In this document: one piece after another, positions 35,169-44,017 of the stretch | How the letters are laid out: every line of letters starts with the position of its first letter | Position numbering within the stretch: the first letter of the stretch is position 1 | From: Fen-1245 sp963835535 | GTDB taxonomy: Bacteria > Gemmatimonadota > Gemmatimonadetes > Gemmatimonadales > JACORV01 | Direction of reading: 5' to 3' | Assembly: GCA_963835535.1 (NCBI GenBank) | Contig: CAWIFL010000005.1 | Coordinates: 744,001-808,000, forward strand | DNA: 64,000 nt | Program-made: the position numbers and the translations under genes | The notes under the pieces: model-generated | Databases searched by the model: none | Seen by the model: only the letters and a program-made list of their open reading frames with translations | What the model was told of the DNA's origin: nothing

Positions 35169-38086
35169 CTCGCGAGGTATTCCTCCACCTTCCCGGCCTC
35201 CTCGAGCAACCGCTCGAGGATGGCGCCCAGATCCCCATTCGCCTTGGCCGAAGCCTCGATCTCCGTGAGCAGGCCCGCCAGCTTCGCCGCGCCCAGCTGC
35301 GCGGCCGACGACTTGAACGCGTGCGCCAGCCGCGCGACCTCCGCCGCGTCGCCGGCCCGGACGGCGGCCCCGATGGCCTCGACCCGCACGGCGAGGTTCT
35401 GGACGAAGCTCTCGACGATGCCGTCCACCGCCTCGGCCGCTCCGGCCTCCGTCATCTCGCGGCGGAACCCGTCCAGGTCCACGGGCGGGAGCGTGCCGGC
35501 CGGCGCGCGCGCGCCCCACCCCTCCGCGGCGGCGAACAGCTCGAACGCCTTGAACGGCTTGGACAGATACGCGTTCATCCCGTGCGCGAGGCACTTCTCG
35601 CGCTCGTTGGCGAGCACGTGGGCGGTGAGCGCGACGATCGGGAGGTCCCGGCACTCGGGGATCTCGCGCATCCGGTCCGTCGCCTCGTAGCCGTCCATCT
35701 CCGGCATCTGGATGTCCATCAGCACCACGTCGTAATGCGTCGCCTTGACCCGCTCGAGCGCCAGCCGCCCGTTCTCCGCGATGTCCACCTCGTGGCCGCG
35801 CTTGCGCAGCATGGTCGCCGCGACTTCCTGGTTCACCGGGTTGTCCTCGGCCAGGAGGATCCGGAGGCGGCGCCGCGACTCGTGGATCCGGTGCCGCGTG
35901 ACCACCTCCGTCGACTCCGCCTCCGCGGTGCCCAGCACGCCGGCCACCATGTCGAGGAGGTCGGCGCGCGAGACCGGCTTGGTCAGGTAGCCGCGGATCC
36001 CCAGCTCGCGGCACCGCTGCGCGTCGCCGCGCTGCCCCGCGCTCGTCAGCATCAGGAGCGGGGTCCGACGCAGCTGGGGGTCGTTGCGGACGGTCTCGGC
36101 CAGCTGGAAGCCGTCCCGCCCCGGCATCTGCGCGTCGAGGATCGCCAGCGCGTACGGCGTCCCGGCCGCCGCCGCGCGCCGCAGCGCCGCCAGCCCGGCC
36201 TCGGCGTCGGGTGCCTCCTCCACCGCGACGCGCGCGCTCGCCAGCATCCCGCGCACGATCCGCCGGTTGGACTGGTTGTCGTCCACCACCAGCATCGTGA
36301 GGTTCGCGAGCGGCACCGCGCCCGCCGCCGGGAGCGCCAGCGGCAGCGCCGCGACCACCGGCAGCTCGAGCGTGAAGGAGAACTCGCTCCCCTTCGTCGG
36401 CTCGCTCGCCACCTCGAGCGTGCCGCCCATCATCGTCACCAGCCGCTGCGCGATCGTCAGCCCGAGCCCCGTGCCGCCGTAGCGGCGCGCCATCGTCAGG
36501 TCCCCCTGGCTGAACGGCTGGAAGATGAGCGCGAGCTGCTCGGTGGAGATGCCGATGCCGGTGTCGCGCACCGCGAACCGGATGCGCGCGAACCCGTCGC
36601 CCGACGGGGCGGGGGTGCTCGACAGCGAGACCAGGACCTCCCCCTCGTGCGTGAACTTCACCGCGTTCCCGATGAGGTTGGTCAGCACCTGCCGGAGCCG
36701 CGTCGGGTCGCCGCGCACCTGCTCGGGGACGGTGGCGCGGATGTCGGTCAGCAGCTCGATGTTCCGCTCCCGCGCCTTCACCGCGAGCAGCGCCACGGTC
36801 GAGTCCACCACGCGCCACAGGTCGAACGGGATCGCCTCGATCTGCAGGCTCTCCGCCTCGATCTTCGAGAGGTCGAGGATGTCGTTGAGGAGATCCAGCA
36901 GCGCCTCGCCCGAGGTCTGGACCAGCGCGAGCGAGCGCCGCTGCTCCGGCGACAACTCCGTGTCCAGGAGCAGCTCCGTCAGGCCGAGGATCGCGTTCAT
37001 CGGCGTGCGGATCTCGTGGCTCATGTTGGCGAGGAAGGCGCTGCGCATCTGCGCGAGCCGCTCCGCCGCCTCCTTCGCCTCCTGGAGGGCGCGACGGGCC
37101 TTGAGCTCGTCCGCCATGTCCTCGTACATGACGAACAGGTCGCGCGCGTCCCCGCCGGACGGAGCGCCCTGGACCCGGGCCGCCGAAGCGCGCACCGCGA
37201 TCAGCTCCCCGTCCTTGCGGCGCCGCTGCGCTTCGACCGTGACCGGCGCCCCGGCGCGCACCGTCTGGTCGAGCTGCTCCGCGAGGCTCAGCTCGCCGCT
37301 GGGCACCACGAGGTCGTTGAGCGGCCGGCCCCGCGCCGCGGTCGCGCTGTAGCCGAACAGCGCCTCGAACGCGGGGTTGGCGTCCCGCACGAAGCCCTGC
37401 TCGTCCACCACCACGATCGCGACGGGGGCGCTGGCGAACATCGCGTCGCGGTGCGCGCGCTCCCACTCCGCCTTCGCCTCGCTGCGCACCAGCTCCACGT
37501 GGGTGGTGAGCCGCTCGAGCAGCGCGCCGTGCTCCCGCCCGTGCAGGTACCACATCGACGCACCGTACACGACCATGAGCAGCAGCGCGACGCCGCGCGA
37601 ACGCTCCACGTCGCCGGCGAGGATCCCGACGATCGGCGGCCCGAGCGTCCCGGCCAGGAAGACCCGGAAGCCGAGCCGGTCCGCCGCCAGGCTCTGCGTC
37701 GCGCCGGCGACCAGGCCGCACAGGATCACGAGCAGCAGCGCGACGTCCTGGAAGGGGAGCCACTGCGCGAACAGCGCGGCCCCGAGGCCCCAGGTCACCG
37801 CGCCCGCGCCGACCGTGAGCTGGAAGGCGCGGCGCGACGCGAGGTCGTAGCCGCGCGCCGCGATCCGCAGGCGGACGTCGAGATGGTAGGCGGCCGCCGC
37901 GAGCAGCACCACCACCCAGCCGACCACCAGGCCGCGGGGGGCGCTGTGGAAGGCGAGGAACGCCACCACCGCCGCCAGAGGGACCTGGACGGCCTCGGCG
38001 ACGGGGCCCTCGAGCAGGACGCGCTTGCGCGCCTCCTGGTTCAGCGCCTCGCGGACCTCGGCGTCCAGCGGCGTGGCGGCGGCCAT
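35162..38086 (-). CDS. BarA-like tripartite hybrid histidine kinase
   Basis: This 974-residue sensor has domains in order: an N-terminal membrane module of about five to six helices (residues 25-185), a PAS domain (about 215-330, FASAPVAIVVVDEQGFVRDANPAFEALFGY), and HisKA with His357 (SHEIRTPMN). HATPase_c follows (NLIGNAVKFT, DTGIGIS, GGTGLGL). Two receiver domains have Asp651 (AILDAQMPGRDG) and Asp791 (VLMDIQMPEMDG). A C-terminal Hpt domain carries His922 (HAFKSSAAQLGA). The full His-Asp-His-type relay is intact, so it must pass phosphate to an unlinked response regulator. ATG 38086 has GGCAGG upstream. It is divergent from a small GAF-like gene. Confidence 0.93.
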   Translation of the reverse strand: MAAATPLDAEVREALNQEARKRVLLEGPVAEAVQVPLAAVVAFLAFHSAPRGLVVGWVVVLLAAAAYHLDVRLRIAARGYDLASRRAFQLTVGAGAVTWGLGAALFAQWLPFQDVALLLVILCGLVAGATQSLAADRLGFRVFLAGTLGPPIVGILAGDVERSRGVALLLMVVYGASMWYLHGREHGALLERLTTHVELVRSEAKAEWERAHRDAMFASAPVAIVVVDEQGFVRDANPAFEALFGYSATAARGRPLNDLVVPSGELSLAEQLDQTVRAGAPVTVEAQRRRKDGELIAVRASAARVQGAPSGGDARDLFVMYEDMADELKARRALQEAKEAAERLAQMRSAFLANMSHEIRTPMNAILGLTELLLDTELSPEQRRSLALVQTSGEALLDLLNDILDLSKIEAESLQIEAIPFDLWRVVDSTVALLAVKARERNIELLTDIRATVPEQVRGDPTRLRQVLTNLIGNAVKFTHEGEVLVSLSSTPAPSGDGFARIRFAVRDTGIGISTEQLALIFQPFSQGDLTMARRYGGTGLGLTIAQRLVTMMGGTLEVASEPTKGSEFSFTLELPVVAALPLALPAAGAVPLANLTMLVVDDNQSNRRIVRGMLASARVAVEEAPDAEAGLAALRRAAAAGTPYALAILDAQMPGRDGFQLAETVRNDPQLRRTPLLMLTSAGQRGDAQRCRELGIRGYLTKPVSRADLLDMVAGVLGTAEAESTEVVTRHRIHESRRRLRILLAEDNPVNQEVAATMLRKRGHEVDIAENGRLALERVKATHYDVVLMDIQMPEMDGYEATDRMREIPECRDLPIVALTAHVLANEREKCLAHGMNAYLSKPFKAFELFAAAEGWGARAPAGTLPPVDLDGFRREMTEAGAAEAVDGIVESFVQNLAVRVEAIGAAVRAGDAAEVARLAHAFKSSAAQLGAAKLAGLLTEIEASAKANGDLGAILERLLEEAGKVEEYLARK

Positions 38087-38123
38087 CGAGCCAACCTGCC
38101 CCCGGGCGGGGTGCCCGTCAAGC

Positions 38124-38152
38124 TTGACGCGGCGCCGCGAACGCGGAATGTT
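38124..38152 (+). promoter_or_regulatory. Candidate sigma-70-type promoter for the gene at 38178
   Basis: TTGACG (38124-38129), a 17-bp spacer and AATGTT (38147-38152) lie in the divergent spacer. If real, transcription starts near 38160, which rules out the ATG at 38148 and favours the GTG at 38178. Confidence 0.35.
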
Positions 38153-38177
38153 CGCGGGGTCTCCTCGAAGGGCCATC

Positions 38178-38600
38178 GTGGGCGCCGGCAGCGACAATCG
38201 CGACAAGATCGAGTTCTGGCGGGAAGAGGTGCTCCGCCGCGCCGAGCAGGCGCTGCAGGGGCGGCTCGTGGGTCTCTGGCAGACGACCGACGGGAAGACG
38301 ATGGTGCCCATCGCGGTGGGGGCGGGGCGCGAGCTGCCGCCGACCGCGGCCGCGGAGATCACGCGCGCGCTGGGCGGCTGGCACGTCCCGATCGATCGCG
38401 AAAGCCGCTGGCTCGCGGCGCGGCTCGACATGGGGCGGTGGTGCATCGCGCCCGTGCGGGCCGACGTCCCCGCGCCGCCGCCGCACGGCATCGAGCGGCG
38501 GAAGAAGGAGCGGATGATGCTCGAGCTGGCCGGCCTCTGTCTCGGCCTGATCGAGCAGCGCTTCGCCGCGGAATCGTCGTCACCGGAGCCCGAGGCGTAG
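38178..38600 (+). CDS. Hypothetical protein, possibly GAF-like
   Basis: This small soluble protein of about 140 residues is not assigned with confidence. It begins with a helix (DKIEFWREEVLRRAEQAL). An alternating beta pattern follows (GLWQTTDGKTMVPIAVG, then GWHVPIDRESRWLAARLDMGRWCIAPVRAD) and it ends in a helix with a basic patch (GIERRKKERMMLELAGLCLGLIEQRF). This order resembles a minimal GAF-type sensor fold. It is divergent from the hybrid kinase, which could point to a shared signalling role. GTG 38178 is chosen from the promoter position; an ATG at 38148 would add ten residues. Confidence 0.55.
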   Translation: MGAGSDNRDKIEFWREEVLRRAEQALQGRLVGLWQTTDGKTMVPIAVGAGRELPPTAAAEITRALGGWHVPIDRESRWLAARLDMGRWCIAPVRADVPAPPPHGIERRKKERMMLELAGLCLGLIEQRFAAESSSPEPEA

Positions 38601-38602
38601 AG

Positions 38603-39514
38603 GTGGCCCGCGGCTGTTGTCACACCCTACACCCCACCCCCTACACCCTCGCCTTTCTTCTAGTAGCCGCGCCTCTGCCGGCACAGTCTCTTTACGATCA
38701 GGCCCAGTCCGCCCGCGGCCGCGGCCAGGTGGACTCCGCCTGGGAGCTGATCCAGCGCGCCGCCGAGCTCGCCCCCAACGCCGCCGAAGTGCAGTTCCTC
38801 CTCGGCGACATCGCCTGTCAGAAAGCCGGCACGGCGAGCGCGTTCAGCGCCTTCGGCCTGGCGCGGAAGTGCGAGGCGGGCTACGCGCGCGCGGCCGCGC
38901 TCGCGCCCGACAGCCTCGAGTACGTCGAGGCCCTCGCCTCCTATCTCGCGCAGGCCCCCGGCATCGTGGGCGGCGACAAGGACTCGGCGCAGAAGCTGAT
39001 CTCGCGGGTGCGCGCGCGGGACGAGGTGCGCGGCGTCTTCCTGCAGGCGGGGCTCTGGCGGACGGGGAATGCGGCCGCGAAGGAGCGCGCCGATTCGGCG
39101 GTGGATGCGTTGGGCAAGGCGCGTCCGGCCGAGCGCCCGACGCAGTTCCGCGTGGCGCAATGGTGGGAGCGGACCGGCCGGCCCGAGCGCGCCCTGCCCG
39201 TGTACCAGGCGATGGCGGCGCGCAATCCCGGCGACGCGGTCGTGCAGTTCTACGTCGGGCGGGAGCTGGTGCTGCTGAAGCGGAATCCGCGCGAGGCGCA
39301 GAAGGACCTGAACGTCGCCGCCGCGGTCGCCGCGCCGGCGGCCGGGCCTGACGTCTTCACCTTCGCGCCGGGCGCCCCCTGGTACCGCCTCGGCCAGACC
39401 TACGAGCAGCTCGGCATGAGCGACAGCGCGCGCCTCTGCTTCCGCCGCGCGCTGGAGCTCAACCCGCAGCTCGGCGCCGCGCGCGTCTCGCTCGACTCCC
39501 TGACGCACCGCTAG
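38603..39514 (+). CDS. Secreted TPR-repeat protein
   Basis: This 303-residue protein has an odd N-terminus: residues CCHTLHPTPYTL encoded by a dispersed DNA repeat, followed by a normal hydrophobic signal core (AFLLVAAPLPAQ). The rest is helical with tetratricopeptide-like units (VDSAWELIQRAAELAPNAAEVQFLLGDIA, PERALPVYQAMAARNPGDAVVQFYVG, SDSARLCFRRALELNPQLGAARVSL). It is likely a periplasmic or envelope scaffold. The GTG start at 38603 is 2 bp after the stop of the GAF-like gene, suggesting coupling, though no strong Shine-Dalgarno is visible. Confidence 0.75.
   Translation: MARGCCHTLHPTPYTLAFLLVAAPLPAQSLYDQAQSARGRGQVDSAWELIQRAAELAPNAAEVQFLLGDIACQKAGTASAFSAFGLARKCEAGYARAAALAPDSLEYVEALASYLAQAPGIVGGDKDSAQKLISRVRARDEVRGVFLQAGLWRTGNAAAKERADSAVDALGKARPAERPTQFRVAQWWERTGRPERALPVYQAMAARNPGDAVVQFYVGRELVLLKRNPREAQKDLNVAAAVAAPAAGPDVFTFAPGAPWYRLGQTYEQLGMSDSARLCFRRALELNPQLGAARVSLDSLTHR
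38621..38649 (+). repeat. Dispersed repeat family 2 (ACACCCTACACCC), copy 1
   Basis: This 29-bp element matches copy 2 at 27 of 29 positions. It lies at the 5' end of the TPR gene and is translated as HTLHPTPYTL. Confidence 0.75.
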
Positions 39515-39550
39515 CGGCCCGCGCCTCCGGCCCGCCAGGCCGCGGGCCGC
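39514..39550 (+). terminator. GC-rich hairpin after the TPR gene
   Basis: A perfect 10-bp stem (39514-39523 with 39541-39550) begins at the end of the stop codon. It lacks a T-run, so it is a possible terminator or RNA-stabilising structure. Confidence 0.45.
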
Positions 39551-39639
39551 CGAGCGCGCCGTCATCGTTCCATTGCGGGCGTGGCGGCGCTCGCTCCGGC
39601 CGTCGATCGTGTGCAGCGAAAGCGCCCCATCCCGCAACG

Positions 39640-39669
39640 TTGCGCCGCTCGGCGCGCCGAGCGTACGAT
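39640..39669 (+). promoter_or_regulatory. Candidate promoter of the first coiled-coil/TM paralogue
   Basis: TTGCGC (39640-39645), an 18-bp spacer containing the palindrome CTCGGCGCGCCGAG, and TACGAT (39664-39669). The same arrangement is conserved in front of the paralogue at 43608, which supports function. Confidence 0.45.
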
Positions 39670-39703
39670 TACAGTGGCATCGGACCCTAAGGTGGGGAAC
39701 ACG

Positions 39704-40015
39704 ATGCCGATCACAGCCAAGCTGTCCAACAAATTCTACGAGAAGCTCGGCGACGACGTCGCCAACGAACTGGTGGAGTGGCTCAACCTGGTGGATACGA
39801 GCTACCGGCAAGAGTTCAGGGAGCTGTTCGAGGCCAACTTCGGGCGGGTAGATGCCCGGCTCGCGGCCATAGAACGGCGCATGTCCGACCTCGAGGTCAA
39901 GCTCGAGGCTCGGATGGACGCCAAGCTCGAGGCCCTGAAGTCGGAGCTGCTGAAGTGGATGTTCCTTTTCTGGGTCGGCACCATGGGAACGGTGCTCGCC
40001 ATCGTGAAGCTCTGA
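39704..40015 (+). CDS. Small coiled-coil protein with C-terminal membrane helix, paralogue 1
   Basis: This 103-residue protein opens with PITAKLSNKFYEKLGDDVANELVEWLN. A heptad-rich coiled coil follows (about residues 45-85, ARLAAIERRMSDLEVKLEARMDAKLEAL) and it ends with one membrane helix (MFLFWVGTMGTVLAIV). The plan resembles DUF1640-like membrane-anchored coiled coils; no function is known. A second copy sits at 43608 on the other side of the propeller gene with the same N- and C-terminal sequences but a longer coiled coil. ATG 39704 was chosen because its paralogue's Shine-Dalgarno fixes the equivalent start. Confidence 0.7.
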   Translation: MPITAKLSNKFYEKLGDDVANELVEWLNLVDTSYRQEFRELFEANFGRVDARLAAIERRMSDLEVKLEARMDAKLEALKSELLKWMFLFWVGTMGTVLAIVKL

Positions 40016-40039
40016 GCGCAGTTTCTTCCTGCGAACGCG

Positions 40040-40070
40040 AAAGGCCGGGGCTCTCACCCCGGCCTTTCTC
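40040..40070 (+). terminator. Strong intrinsic terminator after coiled-coil paralogue 1
   Basis: A perfect 11-bp stem (40040-40050 with 40057-40067, loop CTCTCA) whose T-rich end runs into TTTCTC, 24 bp past the stop. Confidence 0.8.
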
Positions 40071-40147
40071 ACCGTCATCCTTCGCTTGCGGAAAGGCGCC
40101 GTCCCGTGCCAGCTTGACGGGTCCCCCGCTGCAAACAGGAGCCCGCC

Positions 40148-43100
40148 GTGAGAAGGCCTTTCGACACCCTACACCCTACCCCCTACACCCTTCTTCTCGG
40201 CGCCCTTCTGCTCGCCCTGGCACCGCACCCCGCCCGCGCCCAATCCGTCACCGCCTACACCCAGCTGACCTGGCGCTCCATCGGCCCCCTCCGCGGCGGG
40301 CGCACCGTAGCGGCCGTGGGCGTGCCGCAGCGGCCGGGCCTCTTCTACATCGGCGTCACCGACGGCGGCGTCTGGACGACGAACGACTACGGCCGCACCT
40401 GGCGGCCCATTTTCGACAGCGAGCCAACGGGAAGCGTCGGCGCGATCGCCGTGGCCCCGTCCGACCCGAACGTCATCTACGTGGGAAGCGGCGAGGGCCT
40501 TCAGCGCCCCGACCTCTCGGTCGGCGACGGGATCTACAAGTCCACCGACGCGGGCCGCACCTGGACGCACGAGGGGCTGACCGACGCCGAGCAGATCGCG
40601 CAGATCCTCGTGGACCCGCGCGACGCGAACAAGGTTCTGGCAGCGGTCCTCGGCCATCCGTACGGCTCGAACCCGGAGCGCGGCGTGTTCCGCTCCACCG
40701 ACGGCGGGCAGACCTGGACCAAGGTCCTCTACAAGGACGAGAACACCGGCGCGGTGGACCTGGTCTTTAGCCCCGCGAGCGCCGACACCGTTTTCGCCGT
40801 GCTCTGGGCCGCGCGGCAGTCACCGTGGGAAGGGCCGGCCTATTACCTCAATCTGGCGGCGAACAACGGCATCTATCGCTCGACCGACGGCGGCGCGACC
40901 TGGCAGCCGTTCGGCACCGGGCTCCCGTCCGCCGCGGACGGAATCGGCCGCATCGGTCTGGGAACGAGCGCCAGCGAGCCGCGGCGCATGTACGCGGTCG
41001 TCCCGGCCGAGAAGGGCGGCGGGCTGTATCGGAGCGACGACGGCGGCGCCACCTGGCGCAACGTCAACGCCGACCAGCGGCTCTGGGACCGCGACGGCGA
41101 TTTCAGCGAAGTCAAGGTGGACCCGAAGAACGCGGACGTCGTGTACGTGGTGAACGTCACCTCGTGGAAGAGCACCGACGGCGGCGCGCACTTCACCGCC
41201 TTCAAGGGCGCGCCCGGCGGCGACGATCCGCACCGCATCTGGCTAGATCCCAACAACACCCAGGTGATGATCCTGGCGGGCGATCAGGGCGCGGGTGTGA
41301 GCGTCAACGGCGGCGAGACCTGGTCGAGCTGGTACAACCAGCCGACGGGGCAGTTCTACCACGTCATCACCGACAACGGCTTCCCGTACCGCGTCTACGG
41401 CGGCCAGCAGGAGAGCGGCTCGGCGTGGGTCCTGAGCCGGGGGAACGACGGGCAGATCACCTTCGCCGACTGGCATCCGGTCGGCGCCGAGGAGTACGGC
41501 TACATCGCGCCCGACCCGCTGCATCCCAACATCGTCTTCGGCGGCAAGGTCTCGCGCTACGACCTGAGCACCGGGGACGTGAAGCAGGTCTCGCCGCAGG
41601 TGGGGCGGGGGCCCTACCGGTTCGTGCGGACGGAGCCGCTGGTCTTTTCGCCCGTGGATCCCCGGATCCTCTACTACGCGGGCAACGTCCTCTTCAAGAC
41701 CACCGACGGCGGGGAGAGCTGGCAGGTCATCAGTCCCGACCTGACGCGCGACAGCGCGGCCACGCCGGACCTCCTGGGCGCGTTCGCGTCGCAGGATCCC
41801 GAGCACGGGCGGCATCGCGGCGTCATCTACACCATCGCGCCGTCGTACAAGGACAAGAACCTCATCTGGGTGGGGACGGACGACGGGCTCATCCAGGTGA
41901 CGCGGGACGGCGGGAAGAAGTGGACCGACGTCACGCCGCCGGCGCTGACGCCGTGGAGCAAGGTCAGCCTGATGGAGGCCAGCCACACCAATCCCGACGA
42001 GGCGTACGCGGCGGTCAACCGGTTCCGGCTGGACGACCTGAAGCCGCACATCTACCGCACGAAGGACGGCGGGCAGACCTGGACGGAGACCGTGGCGGGG
42101 ATCCCGGCGGACGAGGTGGTGAACGCGGTGCGGGAGGACCCGGCGCGGCCGGGGCTGCTGTTCGCGGCGACGGAGAAAGCGGTCTACGTCAGCCTGGACG
42201 ACGGGGATCACTGGCAGAGCCTCAGGCTCAACATGCCGGCGACGTCGGTGCGGGACGTCTGGATTCACGAGGACGATCTGCTCGCGGGGACGCACGGCCG
42301 CGGCTTCTGGATCCTCGACGACATCGAGCCGCTCCGTGAGCTGGCCGCGGCAGGGTCTGCTACACCCGACACCCTACACCCTGCACCCCGCCTGTTCGGC
42401 GAACCCCATCTCTTCTCGCCCGCCCCCGCGACCCGCGTGCGTCGGGATAAATGGACCGACACGCCGCTCCCCTGGGACGAACCCGCCGGCAAGAACCCGC
42501 CCGACGGTGCGCCGATCGACTACTGGATCGCGCCGGGGGTGAAGGGCCCGGTGCGGCTGCGGCTGTTGAACGACGCGTCCGACATCATCGTCCGCTGGTC
42601 GAGCGACGATCCGGTGCCGGCGCCCGACACGACCTTGGATCTCCCGCTGGGCTGGCTGCGGCCGCCGCAGCGGCTCTCGGCCGAGCCGGGGCCGCACCGG
42701 TTCGTGTGGGACCTGAGGTATGCGCCGCCGCCGGCGGTGCAGCACGGCGCGCCTATCGGGGCCATCTGGGGCGACACGCCGTTGGAGCCCCGGGGTGTGT
42801 GGGGGATGCCGGGCGTGTATCGCGTCCAGCTCACCGTGCAGGGGAAGACCTACGAGGCGCAGCTGGCGGTGCGGATGGACCCGCGGGTGAAGACGCCGAT
42901 GGACGAGCTGGCGCAGCAGTTCCAGGCGGGGATGAGCATCGTCGAGGCGTGGCGCCGTGACTCGGCGGCGATCGCCGGTGTGCGGGAGCTGCGCGCGGAG
43001 GTGGATTCGCTCAAGAAGGCGGCGGGTGCGGGGCCGCGGGCGGATTCGCTGGCGGCGTTCGACGCGAAGCTGGCGGACCTGCTGAGCGGGCGCGGTGTCG

Positions 43101-43459
43101 TCGCACGGGCGGACTCGGCCTCCCGTCAGCCGAGCGGGTTGCAGCCGGAGCAGATGCCGAGCGGCATGCCGGGCGGTGGCCGCTTCCCGGGCGGCGAGGA
43201 GCGGGGGCGGCGGGAAGGGCAGGAGCGGGGCGCGCGGCCGCCGGCGGGCATGCCTCAGGGGCCGATAGCCGCGGACAACCTGCTGCGGATCTCCGGCGAG
43301 CTGGGCAGCGTCTACTCGATCGTGGAGGGGAACGACTCGGCGCCGACGGACGAGGTGGCACGGGCGTTCTTCACGTACTCGCGCTCCCTCCAGGCCTTGC
43401 TGAACCGCTGGGACGCCCTGCGGCAGGAGGGGGCGGGGCTGGGCGTTGTGGGGCGATAG
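40148..43459 (+). CDS. Secreted sortilin/BNR-repeat beta-propeller protein (glycosyl-hydrolase-like)
   Basis: This 1103-residue protein has a signal peptide preceded by the repeat-encoded DTLHPTPYTL. Two large propellers are built of Asp-box/VPS10-type blades (SxDxGxTW motifs: STDAGRTWT, STDGGQTWT, STDGGATWQ, TTDGGESWQ, TKDGGQTWT). A C-terminal beta-domain (about 800-940) and a helical, Gly/Arg-rich tail follow. Proteins of this plan are very abundant in Gemmatimonadota and Acidobacteria and are annotated as glycosyl hydrolases or sialidase-like. Catalytic residues are not recognisable, so binding is as likely as hydrolysis. A second copy of the ACACCC repeat is translated inside the inter-domain linker near residue 740. 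The GTG start at 40148 has AGGAG upstream. Confidence 0.85.
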   Translation: MRRPFDTLHPTPYTLLLGALLLALAPHPARAQSVTAYTQLTWRSIGPLRGGRTVAAVGVPQRPGLFYIGVTDGGVWTTNDYGRTWRPIFDSEPTGSVGAIAVAPSDPNVIYVGSGEGLQRPDLSVGDGIYKSTDAGRTWTHEGLTDAEQIAQILVDPRDANKVLAAVLGHPYGSNPERGVFRSTDGGQTWTKVLYKDENTGAVDLVFSPASADTVFAVLWAARQSPWEGPAYYLNLAANNGIYRSTDGGATWQPFGTGLPSAADGIGRIGLGTSASEPRRMYAVVPAEKGGGLYRSDDGGATWRNVNADQRLWDRDGDFSEVKVDPKNADVVYVVNVTSWKSTDGGAHFTAFKGAPGGDDPHRIWLDPNNTQVMILAGDQGAGVSVNGGETWSSWYNQPTGQFYHVITDNGFPYRVYGGQQESGSAWVLSRGNDGQITFADWHPVGAEEYGYIAPDPLHPNIVFGGKVSRYDLSTGDVKQVSPQVGRGPYRFVRTEPLVFSPVDPRILYYAGNVLFKTTDGGESWQVISPDLTRDSAATPDLLGAFASQDPEHGRHRGVIYTIAPSYKDKNLIWVGTDDGLIQVTRDGGKKWTDVTPPALTPWSKVSLMEASHTNPDEAYAAVNRFRLDDLKPHIYRTKDGGQTWTETVAGIPADEVVNAVREDPARPGLLFAATEKAVYVSLDDGDHWQSLRLNMPATSVRDVWIHEDDLLAGTHGRGFWILDDIEPLRELAAAGSATPDTLHPAPRLFGEPHLFSPAPATRVRRDKWTDTPLPWDEPAGKNPPDGAPIDYWIAPGVKGPVRLRLLNDASDIIVRWSSDDPVPAPDTTLDLPLGWLRPPQRLSAEPGPHRFVWDLRYAPPPAVQHGAPIGAIWGDTPLEPRGVWGMPGVYRVQLTVQGKTYEAQLAVRMDPRVKTPMDELAQQFQAGMSIVEAWRRDSAAIAGVRELRAEVDSLKKAAGAGPRADSLAAFDAKLADLLSGRGVVARADSASRQPSGLQPEQMPSGMPGGGRFPGGEERGRREGQERGARPPAGMPQGPIAADNLLRISGELGSVYSIVEGNDSAPTDEVARAFFTYSRSLQALLNRWDALRQEGAGLGVVGR
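40163..40191 (+). repeat. Dispersed repeat family 2, copy 2
   Basis: It begins GACACCCTACACCCTACCCC and is nearly identical to copy 1. It again occupies codons just before the signal-peptide core, in the same reading frame (DTLHPTPYTL). Confidence 0.75.
42361..42389 (+). repeat. Dispersed repeat family 2, copy 3 inside the propeller gene
   Basis: TACACCCGACACCCTACACC followed by CTGCACCCC lies within the coding sequence and is translated TPDTLHPAPR, the same frame as the other two copies. It sits in a linker between the propeller and the C-terminal domain. Confidence 0.65.
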
Positions 43460-43544
43460 ACGCCGTGAGTGGAACTCCGGCGGCGCCACCTCTGCGCCAG
43501 CATGGCCCGCGGCCGGGCGCGGACATTCGCACCGTCTTGCGACG

Positions 43545-43574
43545 TTGCGGTACTCGGCGGGCCGAGCGTAAGGT
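43545..43574 (+). promoter_or_regulatory. Candidate promoter of the second coiled-coil/TM paralogue
   Basis: TTGCGG (43545-43550), an 18-bp spacer with CTCGGCGGGCCGAG, and TAAGGT (43569-43574). Alignment with 39640-39669 shows the duplication included the promoter. Confidence 0.42.
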
Positions 43575-43607
43575 TACGATGGCACCTGGCGCATGCGGAG
43601 GAGCCCG

Positions 43608-43985
43608 GTGCCGATCACGGCCAAGTTGTCCAACAAGTTCTACGAGAAGCTCGGGGACGAAGTCGCCAACGAGCTGGTGGAGTGGCTGAACCTGGTGGAC
43701 ACGAGTTACCGGCAGGAGTTCAGAGACCTTTTCGAGGCCAACTTCGGCCGTGTCACGGCGGAGTTGGCCGGGCTTCGTGCCGAGACCGGGGCGCGGCTCC
43801 AGGCGATGGAGGCGCGCATTGCCGGTCTGGAGGTGGCGATGGGCGCGCGCATGTCCGATCTGGAGACCCGGCTGCTGGCGCGAATGGATACCAAGGTCGA
43901 AGCCCTTCGATCGGATCTCTTGAAGTGGATGTTCCTGTTCTGGGTGGGCACCATGGGGACTGTGCTGGCGATGCTGAAGCTGTGA
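43608..43985 (+). CDS. Small coiled-coil protein with C-terminal membrane helix, paralogue 2
   Basis: This 125-residue paralogue of the protein at 39704 shares nearly the whole first 48 residues (PITAKLSNKFYEKLGDEVANELVEWLN) and the terminal MFLFWVGTMGTVLA helix. The middle is about 22 residues longer, with added heptads (AGLRAETGARLQAMEARIAGLEVAMGARM). The difference is therefore an expansion or contraction of the coiled coil. GTG 43608 is preferred over ATG 43593 because GGAGGAG lies between them at the right distance. The function is unknown; being tail-anchored, it may oligomerise at the membrane. Confidence 0.7.
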   Translation: MPITAKLSNKFYEKLGDEVANELVEWLNLVDTSYRQEFRDLFEANFGRVTAELAGLRAETGARLQAMEARIAGLEVAMGARMSDLETRLLARMDTKVEALRSDLLKWMFLFWVGTMGTVLAMLKL

Positions 43986-44017
43986 CGGGCGGCTGACGCA
44001 TGGAGGCCAGAGACGGG

